Shown here: positions 25,715 through 35,146 of the stretch, in pieces | Layout of the letters: each line of letters starts with the position of its first letter | Position numbering within the stretch: position 1 is the stretch's first letter | Origin: Poa pratensis | Lineage: Eukaryota; Streptophyta; Magnoliopsida; Poales; Poaceae | Direction: 5' to 3' | Length of the DNA: 64,000 nucleotides | NCBI GenBank assembly: GCA_947311845.1 | Contig: CAMZMU010000117.1 | Coordinates: 71,333,444 to 71,397,443 of the forward strand | Notes under the pieces: model-generated | The model's database searches: none | What the model saw: the letters and a program-made list of their open reading frames with translations, nothing else | Told to the model about the DNA's origin: nothing | Position numbers and translations under genes: made by a program

Positions 25715-26160
25715 ATAAAGCACCAAAGTTTTTCTTACCTCGGTCCAGCAGCGTAACAGATACTCCTTGTATAGTTGTATTTCCACAGTACAACAATTAT
25801 TGAAGCGCAGAGCTAGCGCCAACGCAACTGGCCGGGCTCCTTCCCGATCTCGACGAGCAGAATCGCAACAGAAGGCGATCTGGGCAAACAGAGTCCACTT
25901 CTGGAGACGGGTGCGTCCACAGCCACGAACAATTGAAGAGAGAGAGATTAAATCAAAGGTCCTATATAATGAGGGCGAGCAGGCAGGCACCTGACCAAAG
26001 CCATCAGTTCATCAGAGCAAGGCTAGTAGATAGATAGGGACACGCATATCCGCCTCTGAACTCCGATGAACTTGGCATGGCCAGCGTGCATCGTATACGA
26101 CCAGCGATAGCGCTCCGAGCTCTGCCTCTTCCGGCCTTCGAGTCACTGCACACGCCCGCT
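25715..26160 (+). pseudogene. Second copy of the Kelch locus: upstream region plus short coding fragment
   Basis: The upstream part matches 19120-19400 (CTTCCCGATCT, CTTCTGGAGAC, TATA-like CCTATATAA at 25961-25969). The coding part, CGACCAGCGATAGCGCTCCG then TTCCGGCCTTCGAGTCACTG, translates to RPAIALRALPLPAFESLHT. It parallels the RPAIALRAPAPPAFKALHT-like start of the first pseudogene, then diverges after about 26155. It is therefore a truncated duplicate. Both copies lack the F-box in the same way, so that loss preceded the duplication. Confidence 0.65.
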
Positions 26161-26552
26161 TACTATGTAGTCCGTGTGGCTTCCGCATCCGTGGAGCCTC
26201 CCGGCGGTGTGTGCAGTGACTTGGAAGCCGGATGTGTCAGCTGCCCGCAGGCATTGGCTCAGAATCTTCGGGCTCGTCCGCGCGCGTGGAGGATGCCCAC
26301 CACCGATCGCGAGCGGCGGGCCGATCTCGGTTCGTGACGACCTGTCGAGTTCCCCAAGGATCCCCAAGTTGCAAAAGCGCCTCTGCGAGTTGCAGCTGAT
26401 ATTGGCAGCCAAAATAAAGGGTCGGGCGCCGATGGTTCTCGGAATTGCAGGGCGAGACAAGAATGAATGGAAACGAAGAATAGGCGGAGTTTCTGAGAGC
26501 TCGTAGGATTTCCGAAAAGGATCGAAGATGTGTTCATTCACCTTGTGTAATG
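26161..26552. other. Unassigned; open frames of unknown meaning
   Basis: Frames of 110 codons (plus, 26174-26506) and 178 codons (minus, 26143-26679) overlap here. Neither shows a motif I can name, and the minus frame runs through the duplicated flank at 26553 onward. They are treated as non-coding. Confidence 0.35.
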
Positions 26553-27239
26553 AGTAGCGGTTTCGGTGTTGTGCGCTTTCTAGTTTCCGGGTGGTGGCAT
26601 TTCGGTTCTGAAGTTCGAGTGGCTCGCATGTTGAAATAACAAAACTGAACATCGCTAGATGCTGTATTATTGGTTCCATGCTTTAAATGAAATCCTGAGT
26701 CTAAACTACGGTGCAGTTTCTTTCTCTCTAGTCGATGGGAACAGAAAAAAAGATCACGAGGGAGGTGGCCGGACGATTCTTGTTTACGCAACAGTCACAC
26801 GGCAAAAACGACAAATCTAACCCTGACGTCAAAGTTTAGCACAAAATGAACCATTTTCGAAAATTTAGCCAGATAAAACCCTTTTTAATACCGCTCAACA
26901 TCTCAACATAGCGGCAGTCACACACCCACACTGATTGTGGTTCTGGGACAGAATTGTTTCTCGCGAATCTTTGGTTGCTTGATTTTGATTTCATCAACCA
27001 CAAAGTTCGAGTGGCGGTTTCGGTGCTAGTGCACTTTGTAGTTTCCTGGTAGTAGCATTTTGGTTCTGTAGTTCGAGTGCCTGGATGCTGTATTATTATC
27101 GTGCGGGAGGTGACCGGACGATTGTTCTTCACGCAACAGTCAGACAGACACACCTACAGTGGTTGTGGTTCTTGGACAGAATTGTTTCTCGCGAATCTTT
27201 GGTTGCTTGATTTTTTTTTTTTTTTTTGAAACCGTGGTT
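26553..27239. repeat. Tandemly duplicated flank of dirigent gene
   Basis: Related segments occur at about 26555-26785 and 27010-27140 (GCGGTTTCGGTG, AGTTTCC.GGT.GT.GCATTT, GTTCGAGTG, GATGCTGTATTATT, GGAGGTG.CCGGACGATT). A further pair at about 26937-27000 and 27170-27258 shares ACAGAATTGTTTCTCGCGAA then TCTTTGGTTGCTTGATTTT. A diverged piece recurs at 29590-29660. The units sit 3' of the dirigent gene and its remnant, so they mark past tandem duplication of the whole locus. Confidence 0.65.
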
Positions 27240-27539
27240 GCTTGATTTTGATTTCATCAACTACAAAGTGAAATCGACGAAATTACCCCCAACAAAATCA
27301 AGTTGACGCTCTTAGCAAAATCACAATATCTAAATCCGGTAATACAACCATCGACACCAAATGCAATAAATCGCCAAATCAGTTTATTCGAAGCAAAACT
27401 AACATCGTTTAAAGCATCAGTCATGGACTCATCAGTGGACAGACACAACAACTACGGAGTACTACCTAATTAATTCAGCTGCGGCTGTGGCAGTGGACTC
27501 ATCTACGCCGAAGCGGCGGGCTTGACGTAGACGGTGTAA
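27240..27539 (-). pseudogene. Dirigent gene remnant: last 11 codons plus 3' flank
   Basis: This stretch matches the 3' end and downstream flank of the intact dirigent gene (30145-30455), with shared blocks such as AATCAGTTTATTCGAAGCAA, TAAAGCATCAGTCATGGAC and AAGCGGCGGGCTTGACGTAG. On the minus strand it encodes YTVYVKPAASA and a stop, the exact C-terminus of the intact protein. Similarity stops at 27538/27539, where a Harbinger element begins. The sequence beyond that element is not dirigent coding DNA, so the rest of this paralogue has been deleted. Confidence 0.85.
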
Positions 27540-29561
27540 GGGCACCTCCAACGGTCCGGCGCATATGGACAGGCGTTGTCCTAATCTGTCCTTCCGGACA
27601 GAGGAGCCTCTCCAACGGCCCGGCGCAAAGGGACAACTGTCCGCGCGGACAGGTTTTCGGCCCCAAACCCGGCCTCTCGGTCCGTCCTTGTCCTCCCTTG
27701 TCCGCGCATGGCCCAGTGCCCAGCCACAGATTCCCTCTTCCCACACAAACCCTCTCCCTCTCCCACCCTCCGCCGCCGCCCTAGCACCGCCGCCGCCCAC
27801 GATGGAGGACGGACTCTCGGCGGCCTCGGCCGCTACCGGCGTCGCCCTGTTGACGGTGAAGAAGGAGAGGCTGCCGGCGTCCGAGAAGAGGCAAGGGCGG
27901 AGGGAGAAGAAGCGGTTGAAGGACGCCGCGGCCGCCTTGGCCGCCGCCGAGAAGGAGCGGATGGCCGCCATCGAGGCCCGCGCTGCGGCCAACGTCATAG
28001 CCACTCAGGCCGCGGCCCGGGCGGTGCTTCTCCTCGGCGGCCTCATTCCCGCCGCTGTCCCCGCTGTCGTGGCCTCGGCGGCGAGTTCGGCCTCGTCCGC
28101 CAAAGGGAAGCCGCCAAGGTCAGCGTCCCCCGTTCTCTCTACGGCCTCGCCGGCTGTCCCCGCGGCTGGCGTATCGCGGCTCGGGTCCCGCGAGGCGTCA
28201 CCGGAGGTGGGCACACATGTCCCCGCAGGCCCTGCGGCGCCCCCCATCGACCTCAACGTCACGCCGGCCGCCAGCCGCGAGCGCGGCAAGCCGAAGAGCC
28301 GGTCGATGTTGAAGGCGGGCACCATGCCCGACCCTCGGGTGCTCGATTTTGAGGATCCGTCCAACCCAGCCTTCTTCGATGAGGTCGGCAATGACGAATG
28401 TTTCATGGACGGACATGGAGGATAAAGTCCTTTGTGAGACGTGGATGACGGTGAGCCAAAATGCCACCGTTGGTGCTCAACAAAAGGGCTCGATGTTTTG
28501 GATTCGGGTTCACAAGCACTTCCATGAGACAAGAAAGTTGCGTCCCTACCAAATTGAGAGTGATCAGAATGAGGGGTCTCTTAGCAAGAGATGGTCACAC
28601 ATTCAAACCGAATGTAGCAAATTTCAAGCCTCCTATGATCGTATGAAGGCCCGGAAGGTGAGTGGGGTTGGCATTGATGTCCTTGGGTTTCAAGCAATGG
28701 ACTTCTTCAAGAAGGTGTACAAGACCAAGTTCAACTTGGTGCATTGTTGGGAGATGATCAAGGGATGCCCCAAGTGGATCGAGCTATACAACTCTTTGAA
28801 GAAAGGGTCGAAGAAAAGGGCGAATGAAGATGATGAAGAGGTTCAACTCGGGCAAGATGAAAATGGCCGGGCGGTGCGGCCGAGAGGACACAAGTCCACG
28901 GCCCAAGATGCCAAGCGCGAGGAAGCCGCGGCCAAATTGGAGGCAACGTTGAAGGGATTGCTCGAAAACAAGGAGTCCTCCATCGCCGCAAGGTATGTCG
29001 AGAAACGCAAAGAAAAGGAGGAGGCCATGGCATGCTATGTTGCAATGCAAAATAAGAAGCTTGAGATAGAAGCCGACCGAATCAAGAACGAGGCGGAGCG
29101 CAACAAGCTCGCGGTGATAGCCGAGGAGAACCGGATCATGATGGCCGACGTGACCACCATGGACCCGGAGACAAGAGCTTGGGTGCTCAAGAAGCAAAAG
29201 ATGATTCGTGAGCGTGGTGATATTTGATTTGCATCTTGTTTATTTGTCAAACTAATTTCTATCGTTTGCTATTTATGTGTATTTTGAACTATGGCTCATT
29301 TGAACTATGTCTATGTCATGCTTGTTTGACATATATTTTCATATTAATATTTGAATGTCATTGTATCCGTATTTGTTTCAAATTTGACAAAGAGTCAATC
29401 TGTTTTTTTTTTCTAAACTAAAAATTGGTTTTGCGCCGGACCGTTGGATGCACCCCCAACCCAAAGCGGACAAAGGCCCAGAATCTATCCGCCGTCCGCC
29501 CAAAGCGGACAGATTCGGTCCGCTTTGGCTGTCCGTATGCGCCGGGCCGTTGGAGGTGCCC
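27540..29561 (+). mobile_element. PIF/Harbinger-type DNA transposon carrying an ORF1-like gene
   Basis: The ends GGGCACCTCCAACGG and CCGTTGGAGGTGCCC are perfect inverted repeats. The similarity continues inward (GCGCATATGGACAG against CTGTCCGTATGCGC), giving TIRs of about 33 bp. TAA flanks both sides (27537-27539 and 29562-29564), the 3-bp target duplication of PIF/Harbinger elements. A second inverted block inside (GTCCGCGCGGACAG, CAAAGCGGACAGA) lies near both ends. It is 2022 bp long and carries one gene of the Myb/SANT-NAM type but no DDE transposase, so it probably depends on a transposase in trans. Confidence 0.88.
27802..29227 (+). pseudogene. Myb/SANT-like, NAM-associated protein (Harbinger ORF1 type), one frameshift
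   Basis: The likely start is the ATG at 27802 (MEDGLSAASAATG) just after a GC-rich leader. Residues 1-200 are an Ala-rich, basic, low-complexity region with a coiled stretch. Near 28400 the frame shifts into a 28349-29227 frame. That frame has a Trp-rich Myb/SANT-like trihelix (WTDMEDKVLCETWM, FWIRVHKHFHE, SLSKRWSHIQTECSKF) and then the NAM-associated C-terminal region (FNLVHCWEMIKGCPKW), ending in a charged coiled coil (EEAAAKLEATLKGLLENKES onward). In PIF/Harbinger elements such ORF1 proteins bind DNA and help the transposase enter the nucleus. Apart from the single frame change it is remarkably open, so it could be recently active or partly translated. Confidence 0.75.
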
Positions 29562-29693
29562 TAAAGAGAAAGAGGTGGCCCCTCGGAGGATTTGCTTTAA
29601 AGAAAGATCACGAGGGAGGTGGCCGGGTCGATTATTCGTCACGCAATGTTGTGGTTCTGGGACCAGAAATTCACTTTGGCATCCGGGTACAAA

Positions 29694-30090
29694 TACTCCT
29701 GTTATTTTTGTCAAAACTTAAAAAGTATGAAAACATATAAAAAATCTGAAAAAAATTGACACGAACATATACATGTTTGCAATATTCGTGTAAAATTGCA
29801 GAAGCAAATGACACTTTATGTGGTCTGTGCAAAAAGACAAAATATGTGGCCGAAATGAGATTTAAAAATGCATTTTTCAAAACACGAATTTTGTCTCTTT
29901 TGTATAGACCACATAAAGTGTCATTTGCTTCAGCAATTTTACACGAATGTTGCAGACATGTATATATATTCATGCCCAATTTTATTCAGATTTTTTTGAT
30001 GTGTTTTCATATATTTTTAATTTTGACAAACATAACAAGATTTTTTATGTGTTTTCATTTTTTTTTTTTTTTGACAAACATAACAGGAGC
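29694..30090. mobile_element. Foldback MITE with about 150-bp arms
   Basis: The left arm contains TATACATGTTTGCAATATTC and then AAGCAAATGACACTTTATGT. The right arm is its reverse complement with few changes. The hairpin spans about 29697-30046. After it, a direct repeat of TGTGTTTTCAT...TTTTGACAAACATAAC occurs twice (about 30000-30038 and 30048-30085). It is non-coding and lies between the dirigent remnant's flank and the intact gene's 3' flank. Confidence 0.72.
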
Positions 30091-30419
30091 ACAACAGACT
30101 TCTTTCTTGCTAATGTTTGGTTACTTGATTTTGATTGCATCAACTACAAAGTAATGGTGCTACTGCTACAGTTGTAAAATCGACACAATTACCCCTCATG
30201 CAAAATAAATAAAGCTGAAGCTCTTTGTAAAATCACAAATCGCCGCACCCAAATCCGGCAATAGAATCATCGATATAAATCAAACGCGACAAATCGCCGA
30301 ATCAGTTTATTCGAAGCAAAACTACAATCTTTTAAAGCATCAGTCATGGACGGGACTCATCAGTGGTCACACACTACTAGTAGTACCTAATTCAGCTCTG
30401 GCTGTGGCAGCCGACTCAG

Positions 30420-30968
30420 CTACGCGGAAGCGGCGGGCTTGACGTAGACGGTGTACTCGACGACGGTCTCACCAGAGTTGTTGCCGGAGTCAATGGTCCG
30501 CGCCTCGACGTACCCGCGCGCCATGCGGAACTTGCCGGTGCCTCCGACGATGCTCATCTCCCTGACGGCGGAGAGCACCTCGTTGCGGCCGTAGATGGTG
30601 ATGCCGCTGCCCTTGTAGTCTCCCGCGGTGAAGATGAAGTTCATGTTCATGAGGAGGCCGAAGGTGGACTGGTCGGCGAAGGTGTAGGTGCCCTGCGCGC
30701 GGCCCACCTCGTCCTTGGACTTGGCGGAGCCCGTGACGGCGGAGGTGGAGGTGAGCGGGTCGTCGATGGCCACCACGGCCCCGAAGAAGGTGGAGGAGCT
30801 GTTGGTGGACGCCGCCTGCGCGATGCGGATCGCCGTCGGGGCTTTGCCCGCCAGCACGTCGTGCCAGTACACCTTGAACTTGGTCAGGCCGTCGTCGGCC
30901 GCGGAGGCCGGGGCCAGCTGCAGGGCCGCCGCCAAGCACAGGAGGAGGATGGCTGAGTTGGTGGCCAT
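30420..30968 (-). CDS. Dirigent protein
   Basis: This is a 182-residue, intronless open frame with the layout of a plant dirigent protein. A hydrophobic signal peptide of about 24 residues (MATNSAILLLCLAAALQLAP, cleavage expected after ASA) is followed by a single dirigent domain, about residues 28-178. Family landmarks are FKVYWHDVLAGKAPTAIRIA, FFGAVVAIDDPLT, GRAQGTYTFADQ, FGLLMNMNFIFTAGDYKGS, SIVGGTGKFRMARGYVEART and the C-terminal VEYTVYV strand. Two N-glycosylation sequons occur at N56 and N163. Dirigent proteins are secreted to the cell wall and steer the stereochemistry of phenoxy-radical coupling to lignans or act in related oxidative cyclisations. The specific product cannot be told from sequence alone. 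Length is normal for the family. A paralogue survives only as a 3' remnant about 3 kb away. Confidence 0.93.
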   Translation of the reverse strand: MATNSAILLLCLAAALQLAPASAADDGLTKFKVYWHDVLAGKAPTAIRIAQAASTNSSSTFFGAVVAIDDPLTSTSAVTGSAKSKDEVGRAQGTYTFADQSTFGLLMNMNFIFTAGDYKGSGITIYGRNEVLSAVREMSIVGGTGKFRMARGYVEARTIDSGNNSGETVVEYTVYVKPAASA

Positions 30969-31017
30969 GGTGGAAGGAGATCTGGCTGCGAGCTCTGGTT
31001 AAGCCAATGGGGAAAGA

Positions 31018-31032
31018 TGGAGTATTTGAAGG
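31018..31032 (-). promoter_or_regulatory. Candidate TATA element of dirigent gene
   Basis: On the minus strand TTCAAATACTCC lies about 55-60 bases upstream of the dirigent ATG, a plausible position for a weak TATA box with a short leader of about 30 bases. Between it and the ATG is a CCATTGGC motif. This rests on position and similarity to a TATA consensus only. Confidence 0.35.
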
Positions 31033-31240
31033 CAGGTGGAGTGTGGAGTGCCGCTGGCCGGCGATGGGAGTAGTAGGTGGTACAGTACTCGGTCGGTGTC
31101 TACTGGATTGGGTGCGCATGTGGAGCAGGCTACCGGTATTGCCGGACAGGCACGCGGGGTGACCAACTTTTGAGACGCTCTCTTGCTTTTCCGAACTTGT
31201 TCGAGTTGAGTGCGATGCGTGCACAAATGATGGCAGAGCA

Positions 31241-31473
31241 AGTGCGATTGTTTATGAGTACTACTAATTCTGTGGTTTCCAAGTCAAGATACAAATAAAT
31301 TGTGTGGTTTGGTATATATCAAACTTGACACGGTACGAGTCCGTTCAAAGAGATCTGAAAAATTGAAATATCACCCAAAAAAACTAGCCACCGAGATCTT
31401 GTGGGTTTCAATTGTATCATATATTAACATTCTTGGAACAAACAATGCTTTTTTTTACAGGAAGAAGCTTTAC

Positions 31474-31510
<37 letters not shown>

Positions 31511-32140
31511 ATAAGTTATAACTAGGCCGAGGAGAGATTTGAAAGAGATTGGTATAACTGGCTAACTAACTAAACTAGACACGAGTGTGACTCGACACTG
31601 CCAAGAATGAGGAGGCTGAGATGTACAATCCGAAGATGTTGGCGGACGTCCGCCCCGCGTATAGAATTTGTCCGCCACGTCTCAAATTAGACCATGACGT
31701 CACCTAATTAGGTGCTGATTAGAGAAAGTTTGGTCTTTGACTCGTACTGGCGGACGGTCCGCCCGGCCTGTTGGACTGTCCGTCAACATGCTTAAGATCA
31801 AGCATAATTATAGAAACAAGGTTTGGTGAGAATGTGGGATGCGATGCCCTGCTCCTGCTCCAGTCATCTCCCTGTCCTGCTATGCAATTAGTAAGTGAAG
31901 TAAACAACCAAAGTACTCACGTTGCCCCTGCCTTAATTTATTCTTCAGCCCCAACCTAATCCAGCCCAAGCCCTCAGTCCGCTCACGCACATGCACAATT
32001 GTACTGGATAAGTGGAGTACACGCATGTGGATGAATCTATGTACTAATCGTTATTGAAGAACATATGGAGTGGCATATCTATATGTACTAATCGTTATTG
32101 AAGAACATACGGACTTACGGAGTAGTAGTCGCTTATACGC
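31241..32140. other. Non-coding upstream DNA
   Basis: No gene. It contains a trinucleotide tract at 31475-31510 and two palindrome-like motifs, GGCGGACGTCCGCC (31641-31654) and GGCGGACGGTCCGCC (31749-31763), about 110 bp apart. Confidence 0.45.
31475..31510. repeat. (GTT)n microsatellite
   Basis: Twelve uninterrupted GTT units lie in non-coding DNA upstream of the dirigent gene. Confidence 0.97.
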
Positions 32141-32142
32141 TA

Positions 32143-32298
32143 CTCTCTCCGTTCCCAAGCTTAAGATGTTTTAGCTTTTACTCTCTAAAAGATGTTTTAG
32201 CTTTCCTAAAACGGATGAATGTAGACACGTTTTATTGAGTCTGTATTAGTAAATAATGAAATATTTAAACATCTTATAATTTGTAATGGAGGAAATAG
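32143..32298. mobile_element. Degenerate Stowaway-like MITE
   Basis: The left end CTCTCTCCGTTCC matches the Stowaway consensus with one change; the right end AATGGAGGAAATAG is a poorer inverted match. TA is present at both edges (32141-32142 and 32299-32300). Internally, AAGATGTTTTAGC occurs twice, and TTTAAACATCTTATAA is the inverse partner. It is about 156 bp and non-coding. Confidence 0.58.
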
Positions 32299-32300
32299 TA

Positions 32301-33837
32301 GTTTGGGGACGCAGTTCAGTGAGACGGAGAGCATAAAAGTGAGGTCACCATTTTTTTCTAGCGGACAATCCTGTAAATGCTAGCCATGGATAATGGTGCG
32401 TGGATGTTAAATGTTATCACGTATCAGAACCATGAATTGGTTTCAAAAATTTATGGGTTTCAACTCTACACTATCCCAACTTACTTGGAACGAAAAGTTT
32501 TGTTTTTGGTGTTGTTGTTGTTGGACAATCGTGTAGCCATGAGATCAACGTGCCAAGCTAAGGCCATGGGCCTAATGTATTTTTTTTTGGAGAAGCCAAA
32601 GGCCATATAAAAATAATACATCCTTAAAAAATACCTTAATTGCCAAAATTGAAAAATAACACCCACCATTTAGGGCTATCAATGCCCTCTTCCTTCTTCA
32701 TTAATCGGTGTTGTGTTGTGAGCCGAGCCCGGTGCCGCCTCTGGACCCTGGATCACCGCCGGAGCTGGGATAACATTATTGTAACGAAGTTGCCGATGTA
32801 AATCAGAAGACACTACCAGCCGTGATCTACAAAGCAGATCGCTGCGCCGGAAAAAAAGCACTAGAAAGGGTCTAAAGAGACGCCCCATGTCTGGCCAAAC
32901 GGAAAACATGGAACACAAACCTCACACGCTCCCGACAAGGCCGAGGCATGCCAATCACCGTCGGTCGAAACTGGAGTCAAAGAACCAAACGAACAACCAT
33001 GGCATTTGCTCCACATTATAGCGCCACCGAGACAAACCTGCAACACGAGTAATCAAAACAAGATTGGACTACTCCAAAAGAGTTGCGACCAAAAAACGCC
33101 ATTGCCATGACCGCCACAACCAAGGTGGATAAGAAGTTGAGAACATCTTTTCTTTCTTCTAAACAACGCAATCATAGCACTGCCATCGGTTGACTAAAGT
33201 CCAATTTTAGGGACTAACTACAACGCCAAGAGCGGTAAGAAGAGTAGACGGTTGGTTGCAAGAGGCGGGACCTATTCATCAAGAGAAGAGGAGACTGTTT
33301 AGTGTTTTGAAGCACTAAAAATGGTGTGCCCTTCCAATAAGACGTTAGAATGATGAAGATCAATAGATGTTCAAATTTTGATACTTAGATAATATAGGAA
33401 ACTGGACGTGTGTAGTCTGAGGCTCTGAGCACACACAAAACATTCATAATGGGTGCGTACCCATACAATCTCAAAGTGTGACAACTCCACTGGGATTTAT
33501 TAATCTAAATTTAGTCCCAACCTAAAGGAACAAAAGAACTGGTGTGCTGTCAGTTCGCCGCTCCTTGGACGAGTTGATGCAATTGCAAAAAACAGAGAAT
33601 TCTAAATTGTCACATGGTTAGGTCCACGCCAGGTTTTTCTTTTCTTTACTAGTTGTAAGTTACAAAAGCTATGTCCAAAACCGAACTGTAGGCGTCAAAC
33701 GTGTGGAGTATCAATAGATTAGCGATATAGATGAAATTTTACTGTGTTTGCTGATTTATTTTATTAAAGCTCAGAATTTTACAGAATTTGCTGATTTATT
33801 TAAAAGATTTCAAAAAATATCGTTTTCAAAAATTTCA
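32301..33837. other. No recognisable gene
   Basis: Short frames on both strands without family resemblance. The GC-richer stretch at 32700-33060 has opposed frames of about 60-79 codons and a transposon-like texture, but no ends could be set. Confidence 0.4.
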
Positions 33838-33910
33838 TGGCTTCGCCGGGTTTGAACCGGAGACCTTTAGTGTGTTAGACTGACGTTATAACCAACTACA
33901 CCACGAAACC
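33838..33910 (-). tRNA. tRNA-Val (anticodon AAC), degenerate, likely pseudogene
   Basis: The minus strand reads as a 73-nt tRNA. The acceptor strands GGTTTCG and CGAAGCC pair (one G-U), with discriminator A. The A box is TGGTGTAGTTGG, the anticodon loop CTAACAC gives anticodon AAC (Val), and the B box is GGTTCAAACCC. Three defects argue for decay. One D-stem pair is lost (ATAAC where ATCAC is expected). One anticodon-stem pair is lost (ACTAA against TCAGT). The T arm is one base short. It lies just outside the left end of a Helitron. Confidence 0.75.
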
Positions 33911-34045
33911 GTTTTGCTAATTAATTGTAACGAAACCTATAATCTCTTCTCTACTATATAATATTGCTTGAGCAGGTGTTGGTGCGTTTTTCACTTTTCC
34001 GGTTTTACCCTCAATGCTAGGCTGATTTAGGAAATAATTACACCC

Positions 34046-34600
34046 TTGCCACCGCCAAGTCAAACGTACCTGTTCGGTGAAAAAAGAAAATCCCCAATCC
34101 TATCCTCCCTCGCGTCCCGTTCCCTTCCCAGCCGCCTCCTCCTCACCCACCGATCCCATTTGCGCCGCCACCTCCGTCGCCGGCCTGCTCCGGCGAGCCA
34201 TCGCGCCGCATACCACCGCCCCGACACCAGCTCCTCCGGCCTCCTCTCCCAATCCCAACTCTAGCCTCTCCAGCGACCATCGCAGCCCTTGCCGTCCGCT
34301 AGATCAAGATGCGCCGCCACCACGTTCTCGCGCGACCGGGTCCCTCGTCGCCTCCTCTCCTCCTGGCCACCGGGTGGAGCGCCGCAAAGACGAGGATGTG
34401 CGGGCGAATCCGTGCCGGCCGGGTCCCCTCGCCGCCTCCTCTCCTACTGGCCACCGGGTGGGGCGCCGCAAAGAGAGGATGCGTGGGCGCATCCGCGCCG
34501 GCCGGCGGCCATGCTCGTGCTCGCGCCTGTGGCCAGCCGTGCCACGGTGAGCCATCTCTAGCCAACCGGAAATACTGCTCCTGAGCGGCCTTCTCTAGCT
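34046..34600 (+). other. GC-rich segment inside Helitron, possible captured gene 5' region
   Basis: Overlapping Pro/Arg/Ser-rich frames of 72-157 codons occur on both strands. A motif containing CTGGCCACCGGGTGG then GCGCCGCAAAGA occurs twice (about 34363-34390 and 34448-34475). The sequence looks like the 5' leader and first exon of a grass gene picked up by the Helitron, but no protein can be named. Confidence 0.35.
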
Positions 34601-34909
34601 CTAGCTGACCTCCCTACGACCCAGCAATTCGCCGTCCTCCTCCTCAAGCCTGGTCAGCTGTAGGTCGCTTTCGCCTCGCCCATCCACAGCGGCGCGGCCT
34701 GCCTCGCATGTTCTGACTCGCATCTTCCATGGCTGCCTTCCCCACATCTCTCACCTTACCTACACACACGTTGCAATGAGGAACTGAGAAGGACCTTCAT
34801 TTTCTCTGTCCTTCTGCAGTGCGCTGCTGCAGAGAACGCCGACAGTACCGACGGGGCGGCCGCGACAGAGTTCCTCGCCCGAATCTTGTCATCCAGAGAA
34901 GCTATGAAC

Positions 34910-35146
34910 TGAGGCAGCAATCCAGAGAAGCTCTTGGCTCTATCGGTTGATTTGGCGTTCAGTAAACTAGTTATTGCTTCAGATTGCAAGGGGGTCGTTG
35001 GAATAATAAAGTGGAGCGTGTTTTGGCTAAGAAAAGGAATTCAGGCTGATGTTTTAGGTGCTCACCAGATTGAATACTCTTATAGGATTTTGGTCGTGTG
35101 GCCTGCCGTCAGCTTCATCGATTGTAAGAGAAGTACAGAAGACTAA
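34910..35146 (+). pseudogene. RNase H-like (RVT_3) fragment within Helitron
   Basis: The frame contains LLALSVDLAFSKLVIASDCK followed by GVVGIIK. The pattern (A)L(A)LS..L.....LVIASDCKGVV..I matches the middle of the plant RVT_3 RNase H-like domain, where the Asp in SDC is a catalytic position. About 30 residues are recognisable; what follows (to 35146) is not. It is probably a captured exon or LINE relic. Confidence 0.5.

Noticed and set aside
30490..31224. 244-codon minus-strand frame overlapping the dirigent gene
   Set aside because: It is a His/Arg/Gly-rich shadow of the dirigent coding sequence and its leader in another frame.
34077..34550. 157-codon Pro/Ser/Arg frame in the Helitron as a possible gene
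   Set aside because: Opposed frames of similar length and low complexity; kept only as possible captured DNA.
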